A stretch of 64,000 bases of DNA from Ligula intestinalis (taxonomy: Eukaryota > Platyhelminthes > Cestoda > Diphyllobothriidea > Diphyllobothriidae), in contig JAYGXS010000005.1 in NCBI GenBank assembly GCA_036362985.1, positions 1,027,257-1,091,256 of the forward strand, in the 5' to 3' direction. Both the position numbers and the translations under genes were made by a program. The notes under the pieces are model-generated. The model had not been told where the DNA came from and searched no databases. It saw only the letters and a list, made by a program, of their open reading frames with translations. Shown here piece by piece: positions 42,564 through 51,456 of this stretch (positions within the stretch are counted from its first letter, which is position 1; every line of letters begins with the position of its first letter).

Positions 42564-44945
42564 TTTCAAGAAAGCCAATTAGGCAGCGTTCACGACCGAA
42601 TGCGAAGCCGAGATCGATGACCTACCCCCTCCCACCTGTGTCCACACGGCGGAGCGAGCCCTTCGTCGACTACTCCTGGCAGCAGCAAGTCACCACATGC
42701 CGAACGGCCGAACTTCCCTTCTCCGTCCTAAGTATCCACCTGAAGCCTCCCCCCCTGGAACGAGAGAGATAGAGGCGAAATACGAGCGCCTGATGTCAAT
42801 GATTTGCGCGTCAGCAAACTCAATGGGTTGATCACCAAGACTATTAACGATGGCAAACGCCAACGCTGACATGAACAAGTTTCAGATTGTAATTTCAGCG
42901 GCAACTCAGCTGCCACTTGGAAGCTTTTACGCAACCTGACCAATCCCCGGGCTGGTACATCTAACCAGCCTATTAGCTTCGGGGACGGCAAGTTCATTTC
43001 CAACAACGGTAAGATCGCCGCGAAGATGAATAAGCTGTTCTCGCCCCGCTCGGCGCCCAGTCCCAAAAGCCAGCGCCCCCTTTTTCGCCTCCTCCATAAA
43101 GACCCGCCTTCAGACATTTCCGTTTCAGCTGATGCCATCCTCACCGCCGTCAAGAAAATCAGAGCTTCGAAAGCCTTAGGACCAGGTGGTCTGGCGCCTA
43201 TCCATGTGCGCTACATCGGCCCGAAGGTGGCTGCCTACCTTGCCGCTCTCTTCAACCTTTCACTGGGAACTTCAATCATCCCCGATTGCTGGCGTCAGTC
43301 GATCATTATCCCGCTGGTCAAAGCGGGTAAGGACCCCTGCCTAGCGACCTCTTATCTTCCAATTGCCCTCCTCAGTCCATTGGCGAAGATCCTGGAACGG
43401 CTCACCCACCCAATTCTGACGTCTGTGGCGGAACTATCTTGCCACCAACATGGTTTCCGATCGAGTCGTGGGACTACAACGGCGCTTTTTGAGCTCAATG
43501 ACGCTATCCTCGAGGGCTTCAATCAACAGAAGCCCGCTTCGCAAACCGTGACAGTCTCAATTGACCTGTCACGAGCCTTTGACTGCGTCCGCCATGATCA
43601 GCTCCTGCAGGACTTGGTCTCGCTGAACATCCCGACTGGCCTGGTTCGATGGTTGGCGGCTTACATCCGTGGCCGTCACGATCGTGTCCTCTTCCGGGGC
43701 GCTCTCTCTAAGCCCCGTAAGCAGACCTGTAGCGTCCCTCAAGGCTCTGAGCTCAGCCCGACGCTCTTTAACATCTACGTGCGAGAGCTCCCACTCCCCC
43801 GGGCAGCTGTGCAAGTGGTATCCTACGCGGACGATATTACGTACTTTTGAGGGCACCATGACATCCATCAGGCTGCACAGCTCCTCACGGAGTTCATGCC
43901 TGTTGTCGAAAACTTCATCACCCAGCGCGGAATGATGATATCGGCAGCCAAGTCGTCCGTAACTGTTTTCACGCTTGATCCAAAGGAGTTTAATCCTCAC
44001 CCGGTCATCACCGTCAATGGGGCGTCCTTACCGCTCGTACGCAAGCCCAAACCCCTTGGTGTGCGTTTTGATCCGCTCTTCACGTTCGCAGACCATGCCA
44101 GGGAGACCGCAAGCAAAGTAAGCCGCTGCACCAAGGTCCTCAAGGCTCTAGCAGGCACATCCTGGGGCTGCGCTAAAGAGACTTGGTCGACTGCCTTCAA
44201 GGCGCTGCCCAAGCCACACCTCACTTATGCGGCATCAATCTGGCCTCCTACGATGAGCTCTTTCAGCTTGCGTCACCTCCAGTCAGCACAGAACGCTACC
44301 CTCCGCACGACCACGGGTTGCTATAAAATGTCGCCTATGGATCACCTTCATGCAGAGGCTTCTGTCCTGCCGGTCGCCCATCACAACACACTCCTAAGCC
44401 AGCAGTTCTGGTGGACTTGTTTGTAACGCGGCTATCCCAATTATCACCGTTGCACCGCTCCCGAGCCCTGCCGCAACGTCCGGCCGTCTATTCGAGCACT
44501 TCATAAGGAAGCTGTTGCCTCTTCTCTCGTGGAGCTACCTGTTGATAGTTCTGCCACCAAGACAGGCTTCCAGCGTCTCCACCAGAGAGTCATTGTCGAG
44601 GAGAAACGAGGTTACCGTGCCCCGGTCCTTTTGGGTGGCTATCCACCTCCGATTGTGGCCTTGGAACGACATCTCCCGAGGGTCACTCGCTGTACCTTGA
44701 CGCAGCTACGCAGTGGCTACTGCATGCTCCTTCGCCAGTACCAACACCGGCTCGACCCATCCATACCCGACTGCTGTCCACACTGCGGCGTCTCGCCGCA
44801 TGACTGCCGTCATCTCTTCGCCTGCAGCTCCCGGCCAGGCACCCCCCTCACTCCCGCGGACCTGTGGCTCAAACTAGTCTAGGTCGCGAACAGTTTGGAT
44901 TCCGGCGGGGATTCCTGATCCAACTATGGGCTACGAGACACACAC
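42564..44945 (+). pseudogene. I/Jockey-like LINE: reverse transcriptase and Cys-rich C-terminus, two in-frame stops
   Basis: After a damaged linker (FINFKKAN, with TAG near 42582) the frame becomes continuous from about 42880 to 44882, apart from TGA at 43848-43850 and TAA at 44424-44426. Motifs in order: ASKALGPGGLAPIHVRYIGP; HQHGFRSSRGTTTAL; SIDLSRAFDCVRHDQL; CSVPQGSELSPTLFNIYV; catalytic VVSYADDITYF (43820-43847), with the first stop directly after it; TKVLKALAG in the thumb; and a C-terminal CPHCGVSPHDCRHLFACSS zinc-knuckle-like segment at about 44776-44832. The stop is at 44882, with a short 3' tail to about 44945. Intact YADD and few lesions mark a fairly young copy. A 3' copy is at 36775-37505. 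Confidence 0.88.
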
Positions 44946-45539
44946 CTGTAAATTTTTCCACTGGAGCATCTTTAAGGAGTACTGGAGTCAACGTTTAATG
45001 TCGATTTCCGCCATGTTTATGCATACTTTCTTCCTCCAGCCTCTTCTTGCTCTCCCGTAATGGCCTTACTTCTGAAAACTGTCAGCAAATGCAAACTTAA
45101 ACGCACGACCCTCTCTCTGTCTCCACCCCCCACGCCACAGTGCATTCTCTTTGTACTCATACCGACTGGCACTTGAGTCGAGCTCAATGTGTGGCATGAC
45201 ATGAAAGACTCCGCCTATAACGTGTGCCCTAGTCAAGGGCCCAGGCAAACGCATGCACAACTCTTAATTTCTAAAAGATTGATAGTCACTTGCAAACCAA
45301 CATCAAAGTGTGTATGAAAACTTGGTAAAACAAGTAGGGCCAAATAATTTTATTACTGTGTTTTGAGGCAAAAAACATGAAAAATTGGTTAAAAAAATAA
45401 TTATTGAAGTTGAATGCCTTCCCCTTGCGGGGCAAATAATTTATTCCTTATATTTGCTTTGACCTGATTTTCATTTACTTAAGATCAGACATTCTGGTGC
45501 CAGAATAAACTTTTGGAACATTTCCTGGCTTGCAACCAG
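44946..45539. other. Unassigned stretch
   Basis: Nothing recognised. AT-rich after 45290. Confidence 0.3.
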
Positions 45540-46150
45540 CTCACAACAAATTTGTTCACAAGGGACTCGCCAGTTCAGTTGTATCACCAAATTTATTCAT
45601 ACCGAAAGAAAAAAGACGCCAACTCCCAGGTTGCAGCTCACTCGATGGGACCCGGTCATATTTTCAAGTTTGGCGAGGCCGAAATCCTCGCAAGAGGTGA
45701 CATCCGCGTGAGCCGCGAGCTGCTCGGCTCATGGTTCTCCGGCCGCCAGTCCACCAATAAGCGCAACGATTTGGCGTTTCACTATGAGACTGCCTGAGCA
45801 AAAGAATCAGTAACGTGGGAAGGGCCGGGCCCAACGTGAACTCTGACGACAGCAAGCCCGTATCCGACACGGAGAAGGAAGTCACGGCCAATAATGAGTC
45901 CAAAACGAAGTGTCAAGCCATCACCGCACCAATTAAGACCCAAACGGTGGCTACATGAGTGGATAATTACAGTACGCACGCGGATGATCGCTACGAACTA
46001 TAAATACCGTGCAATCTGTGCATGTTTCACTCCTATCTGCGCATGGCTCCGACTAGCCTTCCAGTACCTATGATTAAGGATTCCTGACGGCATCCGAAGC
46101 CTCAGAAAAATAAAACTCTTGCTCCAGTGGTCGCATCGCCTTCTGAAATG
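45540..46150 (+). pseudogene. Penelope-like element 3' end: GIY-YIG C-terminal half and 3' region
   Basis: The frame 45513-45797 contains DANSQVAAHSMGPGHIFKFG, EAEILARGDIRVSRELLGSW and FSGRQSTNKRNDLAF. This is the second half of the Penelope GIY-YIG nuclease: H near SQVAAH, the GH-x-F turn, and the Glu of the RELLxSW helix, which corresponds to the metal-binding glutamate. The first half with the GIY and YIG strands is absent or unreadable before 45590. A non-coding 3' region follows to about 46150. Confidence 0.7.
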
Positions 46151-46359
46151 CTACCTGGAACTTGCATATTCTCCCCTATTGACACCGAATACCGTTGAAA
46201 GTAAAAGCAACGGATAAGAGGTTAATTCTATGAACATCGTACTTTTCTGGTTAATATTTTGGAAGCTATTTTCAGAATAAAGCGTATTTCTCTCTGAACC
46301 CTCGTTGCCACGCCGCATTTGTTCGAAAACCCCGATCACCGGCCCTTTTAATGACTCAA

Positions 46360-46690
46360 GCAATTCGCAACTCCTATGAAAATTTCAAATTCAAAGGGTC
46401 ATGCTTCTCACAAGAGGTGATGATCACGTGAACTGTGAGTTATTTGGATCATGGTTAATGGTCCCAAATCTATGAACAAGCTCGCCGCCGGGATGGAGGC
46501 CAACCCGGCGGGGCTCCTGATCCAACAAGGGCTACTAGCTAGCCAGATAGTCATCACACCAAATGCCAGCATGAGTGATGAAATATCAGCAAATCACCAC
46601 CCGCAGAAGCAGGCTAACATCCTCGAGAGCAAGGCGTCGTTAAAGCTCATAGTTATGCAGTAGCCTAGCGGCTACATCCTGTATATATCA
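46360..46690 (+). pseudogene. Second, more decayed Penelope 3' end
   Basis: 46385-46480 aligns with 45660-45770 (CTCRCAAGAGGTGA, GTGAACTGTGAGTT for GTGAGCCGCGAGCT, GGATCATGGTT), so the RELLxSW helix region is present in damaged form. The 3' part shares CACCAAATGCCAGCATGAGT with 49484-49505. At 46503-46545 lies GGCGGGGCTCCTGATCCAAC, which resembles the 3' tail of the I-like LINE near 44900-44930. Confidence 0.5.
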
Positions 46691-46696
46691 CAACTC

Positions 46697-47256
46697 TCTG
46701 TTTACAGTACGTACCAGAATTCGTGCAACATGCCGACATATGCGAAAGATTAATATTCTTTCGCTAATGGCAATTAACTCAGGTTGTAATACTGATTATC
46801 GTGCAGCCCATTATGAAGTTATTGAAGTTATGATAGGATGCGGGCTTTACAACGAACTTCTTTCTGATCGCTCACAAAAAATTATGTACTGTTAGAGGGT
46901 TTGAACTAAAAACGGAGAGAGTATAAAATTTAAAAGAGTCGTAATTTGCTACCAAACGATTACTAGAAATAATTTCTTCGTGCATGTTTTCTATAAAGTA
47001 TATCTTAATTTATAAACGCGGTCAAAATTAATGATAAAAACGCGTTCTGTTTCAGTGGCCACTTTTATCAGTGCATACTGTTTGTTAGCGGTCAAAAAGA
47101 ACCTCGTTAAAAAAACCGCATCCTATCATAACTGAAATGACTTCATAATAGGCTACACCATAATCAGTATTACAACCTGAGTCAATAACGAAAGAGTATC
47201 AATCTTTCGCATAGGTCGGCATTTTGCCCGAATTCTGGCGTGTGCTGTACAAACTA
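46697..47256. mobile_element. MITE/foldback element with ~150-bp terminal inverted repeats
   Basis: The left arm (46697-46852) and right arm (47105-47256) are reverse complements with few differences: CAGAATTCGKGCAA, ATGCCGACMTATGCGAAAGA, CTCAGGTTGTAATACTGATT, ATTATGAAGT and TTATGATAGGATGCGG are shared. The 250-bp interior is AT-rich, with no open frame and no transposase. No target-site duplication could be fixed. A small insertion (CTAATGGCAATTA versus TTATTGA) distinguishes the arms. The high arm identity implies a recent element. Confidence 0.8.
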
Positions 47257-47275
47257 GCCAGTTCTGCTATTGTCT

Positions 47276-47620
47276 CCGATGGTGAGTTCGAGAAGGAATC
47301 CGAAACGTCATGCGAATAAAGTTCTCATCCTATGAACTTTTTCGCTACCCTTCAACACACTGACAGTGAATTCACTCAGATGGAATGCTGTCAGACGAAA
47401 CCATTGAGGAGATGTTAATACCTTGAATGCAGTTTGGTTCTGGTGCACGTTTGCCGCTACGCCACCCCTTTCGAGCCCCCTTCAGTCAGAGCCGGCTGTA
47501 AGAGTTCGGAAGCTCAGGACAATAAACCAATTGATCTGGTGCACAACACGTCTTCCTCCTTATCCATGCAAATACCTGCAACGTGAAACTTTTCATTCCT
47601 TCGGGAATAATTCAAGACTC
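47276..47620 (+). mobile_element. Penelope tail with hammerhead-like core and conserved tail motif
   Basis: CCGATGG...GAGTTC gagaag GAATCC GAAAC (47276-47306) parallels 49665-49696. The tail motif AGAGTTCGGAAGCTCAGGAC, CAATAAACCAATTGATCTGG, TTCCTCCTTATCCATGCAAA, TACCTGCAACGTGAAAC lies at 47495-47600. Confidence 0.5.
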
Positions 47621-47623
47621 TCG

Positions 47624-47745
47624 GCGTGCCCTAGTAGCTCAAATGGTAGAGTCGTGGCTGTCCTAAGGTCTTCGCCGTTGATGAGTGTTCGAATCCCACC
47701 GAGATCGCGACTGTTTCACAGTTGGGTCCGTTCAATTCAATTAAT
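47624..47745 (+). mobile_element. tRNA-derived SINE
   Basis: The A box TAGCTCAAATGGTAGAG (47635-47651) and B box GTTCGAATCCC (47687-47697) are both close to consensus and 36 nt apart, as in a tRNA gene. The T stem and acceptor do not pair well, so it is not a working tRNA. The body ends with GTTTCACAGTTGGGTC (47713-47728), a tail also found behind a different tRNA-like head at 55470-55486. Confidence 0.65.
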
Positions 47746-48246
47746 ACTAAACGCCGGTTTACAGGAGGTTGCAAAACAAAAATATTTCTCAGTGCACTTA
47801 AAAAATGTGCAAAAAATGAAAGAAATGCACTGTAAACACGTTTAGGTGCAAGTTGGAACACCTGATCCAAATAAAATGGTCTGACGTCACGCTCTGTGTT
47901 CGAATGGAGACGAAGTTTGGCATGAAGTTGCCAGTTTTCTGCGCGTGTCGATCGAAGTAAGGAGTCGTTTCAACAAAATTTCGAGGTTTTGTTTGAGAGC
48001 ATCAAATTTACACTCGATTTGGTACTTAAGCTTAGATTAGTATATCACGTTATACAGTTGATGTGTACGTATTTGGGTTTTGCGACTTATGGAGCTGTTT
48101 GATAAGTATTCAGAGCTGTTGTCTAGGGAAAGTTACTAAATCGTCTAAGACTTGACAAAAAATCATGAGACAGGTAAATGTACAGCCAGTCTAAATGCAA
48201 ATAGCATTCAATAAAAGACTTTCAGTTAGGAAAACGTCAAACTTAC
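47746..48246. other. Unassigned stretch (intron or intergenic)
   Basis: Nothing recognised. It lies 3' of exon B on the minus strand. The partner exon for the second half of the IPT domain is expected downstream, but I could not find it. Confidence 0.3.
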
Positions 48247-48482
48247 TGAATTCGTTAAATTCGTGTCCACAGGTGCCTGTTGCTTCCACACAAAGTCATC
48301 ATCGGAGAAAAGAGAAAAACTGAGACTGTGTTTCTCAGAGTGTTGTCGGAAGATGACTCGGCTGCTGGAAGTGAAACCTTTTCCAATGATGAAGAGGTCC
48401 ATCCCACCTGACTCCGGTGCCTTTTCCAATGACATCCGAAGTATTTTGGGTGGGAATACGCCTGAAACTTCTTTGCGGCATG
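48247..48482 (-). CDS. NFAT-type gene, exon B: first half of a second IPT (RHR-C) domain
   Basis: An internal exon of 236 nt. The acceptor is CCCTATATTTAG before CATGCC and the donor is AATTCA followed by GTAAGT. In frame it encodes 78 residues with PPKILRMSLEKAPESGG, MDLFIIGKGFTSSSRVIFRQ and later DDFVWKQQAPVD. The GG-x-D/E-x-F-x-I-G-K-x-F-...-V-x-F core is the hallmark of the NFAT/Rel IPT (TIG) domain, which mediates dimerisation and DNA backbone contact. It is a diverged paralogue of exon A: same core, a longer Ser/Asp-rich insertion and the same phases (starts after the first base of a codon, ends between codons). Exon C (phase 0 to 1) could splice into it in frame. I cannot tell whether it is the same gene as A/C or a tandem copy. 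Confidence 0.75.
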
Positions 48483-49194
48483 CTAAATATAGGGCTTTCC
48501 GGTTAATCGGTAGTTTTGTAAGTGAACAGTAAACTCAGTTGCATATTGAATGAGAGAGTCTAGTTAGCAGATTTCAGGAATTAACTTCCACGACTAAAGC
48601 ACTCGAAATCCTGGAAGAATTGATGCAGTTATCTTTTCTATTGCGCGCCTATGCACACATATATATGGGGTAAGGACGTTAGCCGTCCAGGTTGCGAGCC
48701 CTGTTCGTTCATTTGCGCATAGAAGTTCAAAACAGAGGCCACGCAACGAACCATAAAACCACAGATAAGTGTGCAGAATGACATTTTTCGATTGAGAATG
48801 GAGGAGGATATTTGAGAGACTGTTATGTCAGAAAGTGTCATCTAAATCTTCTCTATTTTAAAGAGAGCCTCCTGCCCTGTATTCATTATTTGTGGCTGTG
48901 CGACAGCTTACCTGGCTCTAGATGGGACCAAGAAGCACACCTCATAATTAATTAGTAAATACATGTCAAAAATAGTTCATATTTACGTTCGCAATCGGAA
49001 GCGGTGAGCTGGCTTCTCACGACGTTTGGAGGTGGAATTGAAGATTGGGGGCAACCATCAGATGCCAGGTCTTACGGCCGAAAAACCCACTGCCACGGCA
49101 GAAAACGACTGGAGTGGTCTACCGAATCTGGTGCAGTTGTGGAGCATAAACATCGTCGGAGATACCGGAAGATTACTTTGGACGTGAATGGACA
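48483..49194. other. Unassigned stretch, probably intron
   Basis: No coding signal. It lies between exons B and C on the minus strand. Confidence 0.35.
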
Positions 49195-49800
49195 AGCACA
49201 GAGCAGCGATGAGGAGGAAAGACGCTAACTTCCTGGTTGTAGTTCACACGAGGGGACCGACTATATTTTAAAATCTAACGAGACCGAGGTGACGTCCACA
49301 TAAGCTACGAGCTTTTCTAGTCAGGGTCCTGAGGCCCACAGTCCATCAACAAGCGCAATAACTTGCCGTCCCCATATTCCGTACTAAGACTTTGCCCGAG
49401 GAGGGGTATCAAGCATGTGGGGGAAAGTGCGGGCCATAAAAATATTCGATGATGGCGAGCCTAATTGTCGCATAATTATTATACCAAAATCCAACATGGA
49501 TGATGAACAGGTGACCATTCATGACCCGGACTAGGAAACCATCATTGTGTCAATCACGACGGTCAAGAGAGGTGCTTATTTTAGTAGACATGTGGTCATG
49601 TGGCCGCTTCGGACTACAAATACGGCGTTATCTGTTCCCTTGCCTTCCATTTCTGTGTTTCGCTCTGATGATGCGTTCGAGCCAGAATCCGAAACGCCAG
49701 CCCAATATACTTTTTGCTACAGCTATCGCATCTTCTCTTTCTAAACTACTTTCTGAAACTGGCCGGTTCGCTTCTGTCCCTATGAGTGACAAGATCCCAA
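49195..49800 (+). pseudogene. Penelope-like element 3' end with hammerhead-like core
   Basis: 49205-49375 aligns with 45610-45775 (GACGCYAACTYCCWGGTTG, TATTTT, GAGCTT, CCATCAACAAGCGCAA) and so represents the end of the GIY-YIG domain, with stops. The 3' region ends with CTGATGA (49665-49671), a possible stem GCGTTC/GAATCC (5 of 6 pairs, loop GAGCCA) and GAAAC (49691-49695). It lies inside the presumed intron between exons C and B, in antisense orientation. Confidence 0.6.
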
Positions 49801-50602
49801 TGAATTTCTGTTCGATGAAGTGCCCATAATCTAGCTGGTAGACCTCGATAGCGGACCGGGTGCGTTTTTTGCGCATGTATGTATTTTTTGACATTGACTA
49901 CATTTAGTAGCCAGTGACAGGATTGGCTGAATGAAGGCATAACAACCAGCAAATAGTTCTGCATCAATTTACCTCATACTCTATCCCCTTGCTGGATATG
50001 TTAAAACAGTCTCACATAAACGAGCTCACAAGTGATGCAGACAAAATTGGCAGAATAGGCGACGGACCGACTTGATGACTTAATACTACATTACACCACC
50101 TTTTATTCGTGCACTTTTACTTTGCCAACGTGTGCATGAACTTCGTGGCCCAGCCAAAAAAATTTTCGGAGTGCCAAAATTGGCCTGATAACAATTCTGC
50201 TCTTCCGTTACAAAACGTCAGCGTATGTGTAGGTTGGTTCAAATGGTACATTTTTCAAATGGAAGGCAATGTGTACAAAGACCCCTCCCTCCCTACTCAC
50301 ATTTTATCCCACCAGTTGTGTGAAGGGAGCGAAAATGGGTGGGTCCGGTATCATAAGATTCTCCATGCTAACCAAAAACTTTTCTTAACCCATTCTCTCG
50401 CATCGTGTGTCGCATTTAAATAAGAGGATTACATCCATTCAAAAACAGGACAATGTGCGAGGACGACTTCTATCTCCTCGCCTCCACAAATACACTACTT
50501 TTGAGAAACAGCGCAGTATATATGTGCCCAGGGATGTTCTCGGTGATAATTGTTTCAAAGAACTTGGAAGATATGAATGAGGGAAGGCAGTCACGGACTC
50601 AC
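49801..50602. other. Unassigned stretch, probably intron
   Basis: No coding signal or repeat recognised. Open frames are chance-like. Confidence 0.35.
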
Positions 50603-50732
50603 TCGGCAGGTAGACGAAGTTTTCTGGCCGGCTTACTCGGGCTGGGGTCTCCACAAACACCACAATGCTAAGGGGTGTGGTGAGAGGTGCAGAGGGTCCA
50701 TCGTACCGTGGAATGCGACAGATTGCGTGGGT
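50603..50732 (-). CDS. NFAT-type gene, exon C: second half of the IPT (RHR-C) domain
   Basis: An internal exon of 130 nt. The acceptor is TTGTTGTTTTTCAAG before ACCCAC and the donor is CTGCCGA followed by GTGAGT. It encodes 43 residues plus one base: THAICRIPRYDGPSAPLTTP, then LSIVVFVETPARVSRPENF and VYLP. NFAT-family IPT domains continue after their first half with H-L-I-x-x-V-P-P-Y, a P-V-S-V-x-V strand and a final strand ending F-x-Y-x-P, and all are matched here in order. It begins at phase 0, exactly as exons A and B end. The full IPT domain (A plus C) would be 113 codons, normal for the family. The next exon should start in phase 1 and would lie at lower coordinates. Confidence 0.8.
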
Positions 50733-50954
50733 CTTGAAAAACAACAATAGTAGATACAAGTATGAGACATTAGTGCAGCAAAGTGATGGGCTGTCCGTGT
50801 TAAATAATATTGTATGGTTCCAACAGGTGATAAATTCGTGTGTAGTCAGTTCGTCCATAGTGAAACAAGAGTTTTTCATCAAACGGGTTTTCGGTCTTCG
50901 CGCAACATCTCTCAACCGATAGATCTGCGTGACCTATAGAAACGCGTAAACTCC
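50733..50954. other. Intron between exons A and C (3' part)
   Basis: The minus-strand open frame continues across the splice acceptor into this stretch, but the sequence is low-complexity and Leu/Tyr/Phe-rich, as expected for a pyrimidine-rich intron end. Confidence 0.4.
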
Positions 50955-51456
50955 GTATATATATTTGATCGAAGAAATTCTTCTAGAAACGGGAACAAAC
51001 TTTGTTTAAATTTTCGACACGAGCACGCTAGGTGGTCTTCGGACGCGAGAAAATAGTGCGAGGAGCAGTTCACATATTTAAATGAACAAAAAAATCGATA
51101 ATGCTGTGTCAGCTGTGGTCATTAGCCTGCTTTTGTGGTTGGTCTATTTTCCAGGCCTTTTTAAGGTTGGTGTACATTGAATCCAACTCAACGTTCCTGT
51201 CGGAGTTGATAGCTTCTAAAAACTTGAATTCAAGGTACACCAACCTCAAAAGGGCCTGGAAAGAGGACCAACCACAAAAGCATGCTAATGACCACAGCTG
51301 ACACAGCATTATCGATTTTTGACACGTTTAAAAATGCGAACTGTTCCTCACACTATTGCCCCACGTTTGAAGACGACTTAGTGTGCTAGTGTTGAAAATT
51401 TAAACAAAGTTTGTTCCCGTTTCCCGAAGAATTTCTTCTATCAAATTATATTTCTC
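50955..51456. mobile_element. Large palindrome: foldback element with ~230-bp arms and 37-nt loop
   Basis: The left arm (50955-51186) and right arm (51224-51456) are reverse complements with roughly 90 percent identity by eye. Long exact blocks include ATCGATAATGCTGTGTCAGC with TGTGGTCATTAGC, GGAACAAACTTTGTTTAAAT and GGTTGGTGTAC. The loop 51187-51223 is unique. Because of the symmetry, an open frame of 66 codons on the plus strand (51101-51301) and one on the minus strand (51309-51109) encode almost the same peptide. This is a by-product of the palindrome, not evidence of a gene. It lies in the intron between NFAT exons A and C. With no transposase it is best described as a foldback/MITE element. 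Confidence 0.85.

Noticed and set aside
47624..47710. Functional tRNA gene
   Set aside because: Good A and B boxes but the acceptor and T stem do not pair. A SINE tail follows.
51101..51309. Two 66-codon frames on opposite strands encoding nearly the same peptide
   Set aside because: They are a direct consequence of the palindrome 50955-51456. No domain, no expression signal.
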